Positions 1 to 7,869 of a stretch of DNA of 64,000 nucleotides are shown here, one piece after another. Under the pieces are notes generated by a model. That model did no database searches and was not told the origin of the DNA. It saw only the letters and a program-made list of their open reading frames with translations. The position numbers were made by a program, and so were the translations under genes. Origin of the DNA: Mammaliicoccus sciuri (GTDB lineage: Bacteria > Bacillota > Bacilli > Staphylococcales > Staphylococcaceae); assembly GCF_025561425.1 (NCBI RefSeq), contig NZ_CP094824.1:186001-250000 (forward strand), written 5' to 3'. The first letter of the stretch is position 1. Each line of letters opens with the position of its first letter.

Positions 1-338
1 GAGATGGCATCATAAATAGGTTGTTTTTGTTCTTTTCCTTTTTGAGTTAATGAAACAATTAATTGTCTTTTGTCTTGTTCTGATTTTTGTCGAGTAACCC
101 ATCCTGACTGTTCTAATCTTTTAAGGAGTGGGGTAAGCGTGTTGCTTGAAAGGTCCAATTTCTGACCAATCGAATGTAATGTTTGAGGATTTTGTTCCCA
201 TAATGAAAGTAAGACTAAATATTGTGAGTAAGTTAAACCAAATGACTTAAGTTCTTTTTCGTAAAATTGAGCAAATAATCGACTTACATTATATGCTGAG
301 AAACATACTTGATTGGCTAGCTTCATATTGTAATCCAT
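1..338 (-). CDS. MarR/OhrR-type transcriptional regulator (partial, C-terminus off window)
   Basis: The reverse strand reads an open frame from ATG at 338 to the window edge, about 112 codons. An AAAGGAG ribosome site lies just upstream. The translation has the MarR winged-helix pattern: an LTYSQYLVLLSLWE segment near residues 35-48, a recognition-helix region LSSNTLTPLLKRLEQSG, and a wing with RQKSEQDKRQ. A cysteine at residue 12 in the first helix (QVCFSAYNVSR) aligns with the peroxide-sensing cysteine of OhrR/SarZ-type one-Cys regulators. From family knowledge this would be a thiol-oxidation-responsive repressor; that role is inference. It is divergent from the small gene at 535 and faces two palindromes that could be its own operators. 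Confidence 0.85.
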   Translation of the reverse strand, partial: MDYNMKLANQVCFSAYNVSRLFAQFYEKELKSFGLTYSQYLVLLSLWEQNPQTLHSIGQKLDLSSNTLTPLLKRLEQSGWVTRQKSEQDKRQLIVSLTQKGKEQKQPIYDAI

Positions 339-353
339 AAAATACTCCTTTCT

Positions 354-394
354 ATCGTGTACGATTGATTATATATTAAACTATCGCGCGCGAT
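354..394. promoter_or_regulatory. Tandem palindromes, likely MarR-family operators
   Basis: Two 12-bp dyads lie just upstream of the regulator start: ATCGTGTACGAT at 354-365 and the perfect palindrome ATCGCGCGCGAT at 383-394. Their centres are 29 bp apart, close to three helical turns, so two dimers could bind the same face. The second dyad is far more GC-rich than the surroundings. Autoregulation by the adjacent MarR protein is inferred from position. Confidence 0.6.
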
Positions 395-467
395 TAATCA
401 AAGAAGGTGCTCGCAAATTGAAAAAAAGATCTAGAATTGATAACTTATAAATAATATAAAGTAAAGA

Positions 468-496
468 TTGTCCTTTTACAGAAATTGTAATAATAT
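468..496 (+). promoter_or_regulatory. Sigma-A promoter for the small membrane protein gene
   Basis: TTGTCC at 468-473 and TAATAT at 491-496 are separated by exactly 17 bp. They lie 39 bp upstream of the GTG start at 535. Confidence 0.6.
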
Positions 497-534
497 AAAT
501 TTAAAGATGAACATGTAATCGTGGAGGGATAGTT

Positions 535-720
535 GTGAGTGAAAATCATGACAAAGATATTAACGAGGAAATAGAGAAAGAATTACTAGAATATCTTGAG
601 AATAAAGATGAAATAGAAGCAGCAAAGCCTAAAAAGAAAAAATATATGAGCATGGTATTTCTATGCAGTTTAATCATTGTATTGCTTTATGTTTCTAGGA
701 TCATTATGAGTATTTTTTAA
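535..720 (+). CDS. Small single-pass membrane protein, unknown function
   Basis: A 61-residue protein starts at GTG 535, with GGAGG 8 bp upstream at 523-527. Residues 1-35 are highly charged and acidic (MSENHDKDINEEIEKELLEY), then comes a basic stretch KPKKKK. The C-terminal 22 residues form one membrane helix (MVFLCSLIIVLLYVSRIIMSIF). The positive-inside rule predicts a cytoplasmic N-terminus. It has its own promoter and terminator. I do not recognise a family. Confidence 0.75.
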   Translation: MSENHDKDINEEIEKELLEYLENKDEIEAAKPKKKKYMSMVFLCSLIIVLLYVSRIIMSIF

Positions 721-736
721 TATAATAAAAACAGAA

Positions 737-766
737 CAGCATCCAATCACGGATGCTGCTCTATTT
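737..766 (+). terminator. Intrinsic terminator after the small membrane gene
   Basis: Inverted repeat CAGCATCC / GGATGCTG (737-744, 751-758) with a 6-nt loop, followed by a T-rich stretch. Confidence 0.75.
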
Positions 767-768
767 GT

Positions 769-957
769 TTATTTATCAATACGATACGTCTTCTTACCAT
801 TATCATATAAATCGTCATAAGAATCCTCGCAGAATTAGGACTAAGATTGAGTGATTCATTTATTCTATAGAAAGAATATCGTTATATCAACGATACCTTT
901 TCAAATTAAAACATTAAACTAAAATCATTTGTATTTTACAACTATATATTTAAAAAA
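769..957. other. Intergenic DNA with a possible gene remnant on the reverse strand
   Basis: No gene with a start codon and ribosome site was found. On the reverse strand 769-834 reads 21 open codons ending in TAA (tail LYDNGKKTYRIDK), preceded directly by a stop. The tail looks protein-like and may be the end of a decayed gene, but it is too short to assign. Confidence 0.25.
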
Positions 958-999
958 GCAGAGGAAACAATCAAAAGATTGAATATTTCCTCTGCCTTT
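958..999 (-). terminator. Terminator for the PSM-like peptide gene
   Basis: Ten-bp stem GCAGAGGAAA (958-967) / TTTCCTCTGC (986-995), with an inner stem CAATC/GATTG. On the reverse strand it is followed by six T residues (951-957), placing it 24 nt after the peptide stop codon. Confidence 0.8.
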
Positions 1000-1018
1000 T
1001 TAATGCAATAAAACTGAA

Positions 1019-1087
1019 TTAACCGAAAGTTTGAATGCAAGTCTTGATTAAATCAATAATGCTTGTAATAACACCAGCGATATCCAT
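1019..1087 (-). CDS. Phenol-soluble-modulin-like peptide, 22 residues
   Basis: The reverse strand encodes a 22-residue peptide beginning MDIAGVITSIIDLIKTC, from ATG at 1087 to TAA at 1019. An AAAGAGG ribosome site sits 8 nt upstream and a strong terminator (958-999) follows, so a discrete short transcript is well supported. Hydrophobic residues (I3, V6, I7, I10, I11, L13, I14, C17, I18, F21) fall on one helical face, and the sequence resembles the PSM-alpha peptides of staphylococci in length and pattern. Such peptides are exported formylated without a signal peptide and are amphipathic, cytolytic or surfactant. Net charge is about -1 and it carries a cysteine, which is uncommon in PSMs. The family assignment rests on pattern only. 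Confidence 0.65.
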   Translation of the reverse strand: MDIAGVITSIIDLIKTCIQTFG

Positions 1088-1436
1088 TTGCAAAACCTCT
1101 TTCTTTTTAAGATACATTTAGTATAAATAAACTTAACCCATTTATGTTAAAAATTCCCTATAAAGCCAAAAATCATACATAACTGTCAATCAATTAAAAA
1201 ACAACGTACAAATATGCACAAAAACCCGTCACTTAGGGAATGTGAAGGAATTTGAACTGTTGGTAAACATAACTATTCAAAAGAAAAAGTAATGTTAAAG
1301 CGGGTTCGAATTGTATATTTACTCCTTTTTTCAACACAAAAGTCAGAAAATTCCGAAATATTTATTTATATAACTGTTACTAATTGGTAATATGCTTAAT
1401 TAATAACAACTTTTATTTAAGGAAAGGGGAATTTTT
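1088..1436. promoter_or_regulatory. Divergent intergenic region with a CodY-like box at 1338-1352
   Basis: This 349-bp AT-rich stretch separates the PSM-like gene from the epimerase gene and has no other gene. AAAAGTCAGAAAATT at 1338-1352 matches the CodY consensus AATTTTCWGAAAATT at 12 of 15 positions. CodY control would fit a gene acting on branched-chain amino acids. Confidence 0.4.
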
Positions 1437-2774
1437 GTGGGAAAAGTACAAGATGTTATGAATAGGGATAAACAATATTTTGCTAAAGCTGGGCGTATTC
1501 CTTATTATCCATTAGTCATTGAAGAAGCACATGGCTCTACTTTGATTGATGTAGAAGGAAAGAAATATATTGATTTATTATCGAGTGCTAGTTCACAAAA
1601 TGTAGGACATACGCCTAAAAAAGTAGTTGAAGCTATTCAAAGACAGGCTTCTAAAATGGTTCATTACACACCAGCGTATATGCACCATGAACCACTTACA
1701 AAGTTATCTGAAAAGCTTTGTAAATTATCTCCAGGTAATTTTGAGAAACAAGTTCTGTTTGGTTTAACTGGTTCTGATGCTTGTGATGGAATGATTAAAT
1801 TTGCGAGAGGCTATACGGGACGTCCATATATTATTAGTTTTGAAAATGCATATCATGGGTCTACATATGGTTCGATTACAGCTTCAGCCATTTCTTTGAA
1901 TATGAGACGTAAAATAGGTCCATTATTACCAGGGTTCTATCATATTCCTTATCCAGATAATTACCGTGGTATGTACAAAGAAAATGAACCGAAGACTGTT
2001 GAAGGATATCTTGCACCGTTGAAAGAAATGTTTGAAAAATATGTGCCACCAGAAGAAGTAGCCTGTATTATGATTGAAACATTTCAAGGAGATGGCGGTT
2101 TGTTAGAGCCAGTGCCAGGATATTTTGAAGCATTGTCTGATTTATGTAAAGAACATGGCATTTTAATTGCTTTAGATGATATTCAACAAGGCTTCGGTCG
2201 TACTGGTAAGTTTAGTTCAATTGAACATTTTAATATTGAAGCGGATCTTATTGCTTATGGTAAATCAATTGCAGGTGGTATGCCGATGTCAGCCATTGTA
2301 GGTCGAAAAGAGATTATGGAAGCACTGGATGCGCCAGCTCACTTATTCACAACAGGTGCTAATCCAGTTTGTTGTGAGGCGGCACTTGCCACGATTGAAA
2401 TTTTAGAAGAGGAGCAATTAATTCAAGAAACTGAAAGAAAAGGTGCAGTTGCCAAAAAGCGCATGAAAGAATGGGCAACAAGATTTGATTGTGTAGGAGA
2501 TGTACGTGGCAAAGGGTTATCAATCGGAATTGATATTGTTTCTGATAAATCATCCAAGGCAAAAGATTCTGAAGCCGCATTAAAAATTTGTAATAGATGC
2601 TTTGACCGTGGTGTAGTCATTATTGCTATAGCAGGTAGTGTGCTCAGATTCCAACCACCATTAGTGATTACGGATGAAGAATTAAATACAGCATTAAATA
2701 TATTAGAAGAAACAATCGAAGAATTAGAACGAGGACAACTTAACAATTACAAGGTCGATGGCCAAGGATGGTAA
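1437..2774 (+). CDS. Class III PLP enzyme, probable isoleucine 2-epimerase / BCAA racemase
   Basis: A 445-residue fold-type I PLP enzyme of the class III aminotransferase family. GTG start at 1437 follows GGAAAGGGG. Visible motifs are TGSDACDG (phosphate binding, about residue 112), the D-D pair in LIALDDIQQGFGRTG, and the PLP lysine in AYGKSIAGGMPMSA. N-terminal YYPLVIEEAHGSTLIDVEGK, HAGE-like core segments and the RFQPPLVI tail closely follow the isoleucine 2-epimerase of Lactobacillus buchneri as I recall it, closer than to GABA or ornithine transaminases. That enzyme interconverts L-Ile and D-allo-Ile and racemises other non-polar amino acids. Coupled to a permease gene 12 bp downstream. 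Substrate is inferred. Confidence 0.75.
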   Translation: MGKVQDVMNRDKQYFAKAGRIPYYPLVIEEAHGSTLIDVEGKKYIDLLSSASSQNVGHTPKKVVEAIQRQASKMVHYTPAYMHHEPLTKLSEKLCKLSPGNFEKQVLFGLTGSDACDGMIKFARGYTGRPYIISFENAYHGSTYGSITASAISLNMRRKIGPLLPGFYHIPYPDNYRGMYKENEPKTVEGYLAPLKEMFEKYVPPEEVACIMIETFQGDGGLLEPVPGYFEALSDLCKEHGILIALDDIQQGFGRTGKFSSIEHFNIEADLIAYGKSIAGGMPMSAIVGRKEIMEALDAPAHLFTTGANPVCCEAALATIEILEEEQLIQETERKGAVAKKRMKEWATRFDCVGDVRGKGLSIGIDIVSDKSSKAKDSEAALKICNRCFDRGVVIIAIAGSVLRFQPPLVITDEELNTALNILEETIEELERGQLNNYKVDGQGW

Positions 2775-2786
2775 GGAGTGATATAG

Positions 2787-3861
2787 ATGGAATTCAGTTG
2801 GAAAAATGTTATTAAATTAAGTGGTGCATATATAGCTTATTTAATTGGTTCTGGGTTTGCAACAGGTCAGGAAGTTATGCAATTTTTCGCGTCATATGGA
2901 CCAGTAGGGATAGTTGGGGCATTGATTTCTGCAGTACTATTTTGCTTATTAGGTTCAATGATTATGGTTAAAGGTCACGAGTTGAAATTAAGTCAGCCTG
3001 GCGATATTTTTAAAGTTTATTGTGGTAACTTTTTCGGAAGAATTATAGAGTATTTCGCTTTATTATTCATATTTAGTATTGTGGTGATTATGATTTCTGG
3101 TACAGGGGCAGTTGTGTCTGAACACTTTAAATTACCTTCTTCTGTAGGGTTTATAGGAATGGGTATACTAGCAATGATTACAGTTATTCTAGGTTTAAAT
3201 AAATTGATAGATATTATAGGTTTAATCGGTCCTGTTATCGTTGTATTAACTGTCTTTATATGTGGATATGTGTTTATCACACAAGTTGGTAACATACCAT
3301 CATTTGGTCATTTACCTCAAGCAGCTAAAGACTTACAACCGACTAGTCATTTTTGGCAGTCAGCAATACTCTTCTTCTGTTATAACATGCTAGCAGGTAC
3401 AGTATTTTTCACACAATTAGGTAGTGAAGCAAATAGTAAAAAAAGAAGCGGTTGCTGCAGCAATTTGTGGAGGATCTGGTTTAATGTTAACGGTTATTAT
3501 GATGGTTGTTGCGATGCTCGTTTATTATAATGATGTCATTAAATTAGAAGTGCCAGTATTGTATATAGGTGGTACAATCCATGCAATCGTTGCACTTTTC
3601 TTCGCAATTTGTATTGTATTAGGTATTTTCTCAACAACTGCGCCAATGTATTGGCTCGTTAAAAATGAAGTGATGCGCTGTATCAATAATAGATTTGATA
3701 TCATCGTTACAATTGTATTAGGCATTATCTTTATACTAGGTGGTACATTGCCATTTGGTTCATTAGTAGCAACCATTTATCCATTTGTAGGATATGTAGG
3801 TATACTGATTACAGTCATTATTATTGCGCATACAGCATTTAATAAATTTAAGAAAGCTTAA
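2787..3861 (+). pseudogene. YkvI-family membrane transporter, frameshifted
   Basis: Residues 1-215 read in one frame (start ATG 2787, GGAGTGATATAG upstream), with transporter signature SGAYIAYLIGSGFATGQEV and many membrane helices. The remaining 140 residues continue in another frame from about 3438. The shift lies in a run of seven A residues at 3438-3444; six would restore NSKKEAVAAAICGG and a protein of about 357 residues, the usual family length. As written, translation ends at 3530 after 30 foreign residues. The family belongs to the APC-type amino-acid permeases; together with the upstream epimerase a D- or branched-chain amino-acid substrate is plausible. Could be phase variation, decay or a sequencing error. 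Confidence 0.8.
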
Positions 3862-4021
3862 TCATAAATCAAAAGACTTTTGAGAACACATTCTTCTAAG
3901 TGAAATATCTCTGAATACATTTCAATTTACAATGTGTTTGTTACAATAGTAAAGAACATGTATATAACTTATTTAAAATTATTTAGCGAATATATTATAA
4001 ATTTATAAGGGAGTGATTCTT

Positions 4022-4933
4022 TTGAAGAAACAGCTGTTCTCAGGTCTTGTACTTATGTCGGTTGTGGTGTTGAGTGGTTGTACGATTAGTATTGGTGGAG
4101 ATTCAAATGATGACAAGTCATCAGAAAATGCACAAAAGAGTGAATCACAGGATAATCAGTCTAATGATTCAAATAGTAATAACTCGAATAAAGATGAATC
4201 AAATGATGGTAATCATCATGAATCCAATCAAGACAACAACACTTCTAACGAGAATACGAATAGTGATGAATATTATGCGAAAGTATGGTTAACGGCTTTA
4301 CCGAGTTATCGAAATATGGATGAAAGTGAAATGAATGCAGATCTTCAATTTCATAATCTTGAGGGTGAGTATTTGAATCCATATAATAAAGCAAATACTG
4401 TGAAATATCCTAAAGGTATGTACCTTTTAGCAGGTTCGCCTACTGCTGCTGGACAAGTTGTGTATAAGAATAATGGAGATGGTACGATTTCTATTTATAA
4501 TGTACCTTCACATTTTCAAGATAAAAGATGGTTAGAAGATGATGAATACTCTCAACAAGAATCTGAAAAGATTTTAAACAATCCGAAAGTCATTAAGCTT
4601 TATGATGCGTCTGATGAACAAATCGCAAAGACTGTGAAAATGTTTAACGGATCAACTTCGATGAATGATGGTTCAGATTCTGATTCAGATGATGATAGTA
4701 GTTCTGAAAAAGTAACACGTGAGAATGTTATTGATAAAGTAGAATCATATGAAGGTTCACTGTTAGATACAGATAAGTATACGTATAAGGAGCCTGAGAA
4801 GACAGACGAAGGTAAATGGGGCTTCTCATTTGAAGATAAAGATGGCAATTTAGCAGGTTCCTATATTATAGATGATGACGGTAAAGTGACTGAGTATGAT
4901 GAAAATGGAGAAGAAGTTGGATCAGGATATTAA
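4022..4933 (+). CDS. Secreted lipoprotein with Ser/Asn/Asp-rich linker
   Basis: Start TTG at 4022 is preferred because AAGGGAGTG at 4008-4015 gives correct spacing; the in-frame GTG at 4013 lies inside that site. The signal peptide ends in lipobox LSGC, so the mature protein is anchored at Cys20 on the outer membrane face. A disordered linker rich in S, N, D and E (about residues 25-85) leads to a globular domain with WLTALPSYRNMDESE. A second acidic Ser/Asp stretch precedes a C-terminal part with DKDGNLAGSYIIDDDGKVTEYDENGEEVGSGY, which looks like repeated beta hairpins. Staphylococcal hypothetical lipoproteins share this plan; I cannot assign a substrate. Single-gene transcript with its own terminator. 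Confidence 0.75.
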   Translation: MKKQLFSGLVLMSVVVLSGCTISIGGDSNDDKSSENAQKSESQDNQSNDSNSNNSNKDESNDGNHHESNQDNNTSNENTNSDEYYAKVWLTALPSYRNMDESEMNADLQFHNLEGEYLNPYNKANTVKYPKGMYLLAGSPTAAGQVVYKNNGDGTISIYNVPSHFQDKRWLEDDEYSQQESEKILNNPKVIKLYDASDEQIAKTVKMFNGSTSMNDGSDSDSDDDSSSEKVTRENVIDKVESYEGSLLDTDKYTYKEPEKTDEGKWGFSFEDKDGNLAGSYIIDDDGKVTEYDENGEEVGSGY

Positions 4934-4940
4934 TATATTG

Positions 4941-4977
4941 AAAGACCTTTGAGCTTATAACGTTCAAAGGTCTTTTA
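4941..4977 (+). terminator. Intrinsic terminator after the lipoprotein gene
   Basis: Twelve-bp stem AAAGACCTTTGA (4941-4952) / TCAAAGGTCTTT (4964-4975), followed by T residues. Confidence 0.85.
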
Positions 4978-5060
4978 CTATATTAATAAATGTTTTTAAA
5001 GCTTGATGTAGTGTATAACTTCTGTTTAATTGTCCTTTATTGCAACTTATTGTACACTAT

Positions 5061-5075
5061 ATGTAAGCGCTTACT
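5061..5075 (+). promoter_or_regulatory. cre site (CcpA operator) before the dienoyl-CoA reductase
   Basis: ATGTAAGCGCTTACT matches the cre consensus WTGNAANCGNWNNCW at all 15 positions. It lies 42 bp upstream of the start codon, a repressing position, so glucose should shut the gene down. Confidence 0.8.
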
Positions 5076-5117
5076 AAATACAAGTATTTTAATATAGTAA
5101 ATATGAGGAGAATATAT

Positions 5118-5882
5118 ATGAAGGATAAAGTGATCATTGTAACGGGTGGTAGCAGTGGTATGGGTAAAGCGATGGCAACGAGATTTGCAGCAGATGGTGC
5201 AAAAGTTGTCATAACTGGACGCTCACTTGAAAGACTTGAAGAAGCGAAAAAGGATATAGAACAAGAAGAAGGACAAGTATTATGTATTGATATGGACGTA
5301 CGTGATCCAGAACGCGTTCAATATACAGTAGATGAAACGATTAAAACATTTGGTAAAATAGACGGATTAGTCAATAATGCAGCAGGAAACTTCATTTGTG
5401 CTGCAGAAGATTTATCATATAACGGTTGGAATTCAGTTATAGATATCGTGTTAAATGGGACTTTCTATTGTTCGCAAGCAGTAGGTAAAGAATGGATTAA
5501 GAGTGGTCATAAAGGTCGTATATTGAATATTGTAGCAACGTATTCATGGACAGCTGGTGCAGGTGTGATACATTCAGCAAGTGCCAAAGCAGGTGTACTT
5601 GCTATGACGAGAACATTAGCAGTTGAATGGGGAAGTAAATACGGAATTACGGTTAATGCCATTGCACCTGGACCAATAGATAATACAGGTGGTGCTAAGA
5701 AGTTGACGTTATCTGAAGATGTCAGACAACAAACATTAGATAGTGTTCCTGTAGGCAGAATGGGCCAACCTGAAGAAATTGCAGGATTAGCAAGATTTCT
5801 ATTCTCAGATGAAGCGGCTTATATCAATGGCGATTGTATCACAATGGATGGTGGTCAGTGGCTCAATCGAAATCCATTTTAA
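5118..5882 (+). CDS. fadH: SDR, probable 2,4-dienoyl-CoA reductase
   Basis: A classical short-chain dehydrogenase/reductase of 254 residues. ATG at 5118 is chosen over 5103 because GAGGAG (5105-5110) then acts as ribosome site. Motifs: cofactor loop TGGSSGMG, an arginine after beta-2 (TGRS) favouring NADPH, NNAAGNF, and PGPIDNTGG. The catalytic YxxxK of typical SDRs is absent and reads HSASAKAG, with S-A in place of Tyr, as in dienoyl-CoA reductases (DECR and B. subtilis FadH/YkuF). These remove 2,4-double bonds during beta-oxidation of polyunsaturated acyl-CoAs. The upstream cre site and the fad operon at 60.8 kb fit this role. Confidence 0.8.
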   Translation: MKDKVIIVTGGSSGMGKAMATRFAADGAKVVITGRSLERLEEAKKDIEQEEGQVLCIDMDVRDPERVQYTVDETIKTFGKIDGLVNNAAGNFICAAEDLSYNGWNSVIDIVLNGTFYCSQAVGKEWIKSGHKGRILNIVATYSWTAGAGVIHSASAKAGVLAMTRTLAVEWGSKYGITVNAIAPGPIDNTGGAKKLTLSEDVRQQTLDSVPVGRMGQPEEIAGLARFLFSDEAAYINGDCITMDGGQWLNRNPF

Positions 5883-5888
5883 TATGAA

Positions 5889-5932
5889 ATAACCTTTCAC
5901 CTCGAATGTATTGTAGGTGAAAGGTTATTTTT
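5889..5932. terminator. Bidirectional terminator between fadH and nadA
   Basis: Stem AACCTTTCACCT (5891-5902) / AGGTGAAAGGTT (5915-5926), with T-tract on the + side and A-tract on the other. It serves two convergent genes. Confidence 0.85.
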
Positions 5933-5934
5933 TA

Positions 5935-7035
5935 TTAAACGATACTTAACATACGTTCTAATGATTGTTTCGCAAAATGCGATGTTTCTTTATCGACTTT
6001 AATAATGTTTGATCGATCTCCGGCAATGATTTTATCTAAGCACCAAGCGAGGTGAGGTAAGTCAATTCTATTCATTGTTAAGCATGAACACATAAGTGGA
6101 TTAAGGGATTCAATTGTAATATCTGTATATGTTTCTTTTAAGCGTTGCACGAGGTTCATCTCAGTACCAATCACCCAATGAGAACCTTTTGGTGCATTTT
6201 TTATTTTGTCGATTATATATTTAGTTGAACCTGCATAGTCTGCCATTTGTACAATATCAAATTGACACTCTGGATGTACAATAACATTCACGTCTGGAAC
6301 TTTTTGTCGTGCTTGATCTATATGAATTGGGTAGAACTTTTCATGAACAGAGCAATGTCCCTTCCATAAGATGATTCTAATATCTTCATCACGACCGTCG
6401 AAGTCCAGTTTCTTTTGTATTGGATCCCAGACGGCCATTTCTTCAAGTTTAATACCTAATTTATAAGCTGTATTACGACCTAAATGTTGATCAGGTAAAA
6501 ATAATATACGTTTATCTTGCTCTAATGCCCATTGAATCACGCTGTCAGCATTACCACTTGTCATACAAGAACCACCATTTTCTCCTACGAATTTTTTGAT
6601 CGCAGCAGTCGAGTTCACATAAGTAAGCGGGAGAATATTATCACCTAAACGATTTGTTAATATGTCATAGCCATGAAGCGCTTGTTCAATATTCGCCATA
6701 TCTGCCATAGAGCAACCTGCAGATAAATCAGGTAAGTAAATATCTTGATTATCATCAGTCAAGATGTCAGCAGTTTCAGCCATAAAATGAACACCATTAA
6801 AGACGAAATATTGAGCCTTTGTGTTCTCTTTACAAATACGTGCAAGTTCAAGAGAGTCACCCATAATATCAGCAAATTGAGCAACTTCATTTTTTTGATA
6901 GTGATGCGTTGGCATAAATAAACGATCACCTAAGGAAGCTTTAATGGATTTGATTTTGTCTTCAAGTTCTTGATGAGACATTTTTATGTACTTTTCAGGA
7001 ATAGATTGGGCATTCTCAATTGTGAGATTAAACAT
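5935..7035 (-). CDS. nadA: Quinolinate synthase NadA
   Basis: A 366-residue quinolinate synthase of the longer Bacillus type. It condenses iminoaspartate with dihydroxyacetone phosphate to quinolinate in the cytosol, using a [4Fe-4S] cluster. Conserved cysteines are seen in SAGCSMADM, GGSCMTSGN, HPECQFD and LMCSCLTMN, of which three should hold the cluster. HHYQKNEVAQFAD near residue 43 is the substrate-binding start of the first NadA repeat. The ATG at 7033-7035 abuts the nadC stop codon with no gap, so translation is coupled. Third gene of nadB-nadC-nadA; the divergent nifS-like gene probably supplies sulfur for its cluster. Confidence 0.95.
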   Translation of the reverse strand: MFNLTIENAQSIPEKYIKMSHQELEDKIKSIKASLGDRLFMPTHHYQKNEVAQFADIMGDSLELARICKENTKAQYFVFNGVHFMAETADILTDDNQDIYLPDLSAGCSMADMANIEQALHGYDILTNRLGDNILPLTYVNSTAAIKKFVGENGGSCMTSGNADSVIQWALEQDKRILFLPDQHLGRNTAYKLGIKLEEMAVWDPIQKKLDFDGRDEDIRIILWKGHCSVHEKFYPIHIDQARQKVPDVNVIVHPECQFDIVQMADYAGSTKYIIDKIKNAPKGSHWVIGTEMNLVQRLKETYTDITIESLNPLMCSCLTMNRIDLPHLAWCLDKIIAGDRSNIIKVDKETSHFAKQSLERMLSIV

Positions 7036-7869
7036 TTATATAACCACCTTTGCAGAGATATCTAATGCATGTTGCTCATAAAATAACGAACCTATAGAAA
7101 TATAATCGACGCCCGTTTCAGCGTAGTCGACAACATTTTTAATATTAATGTTACCCGATGCTTCAGTTTGTATATGTTCAGGCACTTTCGCGATATGTGC
7201 CTTTATCCATTCTGGTTTGCAATTATCAAACATAATGATATCCACATTGGATAATATGGCTTCATCTAAAGCTCGTTCATCTTCAATTTCTATTTCGATT
7301 TTATCCATTGGTCCAATATGTTGTTTAGCTTTAGCAACAAGTTCGCGAATCGATGAACTGAAACTGATATGGTTGTCTTTTAACATTAATCCGTCATTAA
7401 GCGTACGACGGTGATTATAGCCACCGCCAATAAATACTGAATGTTTCTCAAACATACCTAATCCTGGCGTTGTCTTTCTCGTATCTACAATCTTGACGTT
7501 TGTATGCTGAACTTTTTGGACGATTTCATGTGTAGCTGTAGCGATACCGGACATTCTTTGAATTAAATTTAAAGTGATGCGTTCCATCGTCAGGAGTGTC
7601 GAAATGCTACCTTTCATAACAGCGAGCTTCTGACCTTTCGCTATGAACGTACCGTCTTGAACGAACAAAGTGGTCGTAATAGCATCATCAATCAGTTTAA
7701 AACTTTCTTGAATGATCATTTCACCACAAAATATGCCTTCTGATTTACTTAAAAGTGTTAATGTACCTTGTTGATTGGCGTCGAATAAGCTTGAAGACAA
7801 ATCGCCATAATGGTTATCTTCAATGTAAAATTGTTTGAGTTTTTCTTGGACGTATAACTTGTTTAGCAT
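7036..7869 (-). CDS. nadC: Nicotinate-nucleotide pyrophosphorylase NadC
   Basis: A 277-residue quinolinate phosphoribosyltransferase that converts quinolinate and PRPP to nicotinate mononucleotide. It has the family signature DTRKTTPG, the HRRTLNDGLMLKDNH segment that binds quinolinate, and the C-terminal EASGNI and ISIGSLF strands of the barrel. ATG at 7867-7869 has GGAGG 9 nt upstream. The first 50 nt overlap the end of nadB in another frame, which suggests translational coupling. Full family length, no damage seen. Confidence 0.95.
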   Translation of the reverse strand: MLNKLYVQEKLKQFYIEDNHYGDLSSSLFDANQQGTLTLLSKSEGIFCGEMIIQESFKLIDDAITTTLFVQDGTFIAKGQKLAVMKGSISTLLTMERITLNLIQRMSGIATATHEIVQKVQHTNVKIVDTRKTTPGLGMFEKHSVFIGGGYNHRRTLNDGLMLKDNHISFSSSIRELVAKAKQHIGPMDKIEIEIEDERALDEAILSNVDIIMFDNCKPEWIKAHIAKVPEHIQTEASGNINIKNVVDYAETGVDYISIGSLFYEQHALDISAKVVI

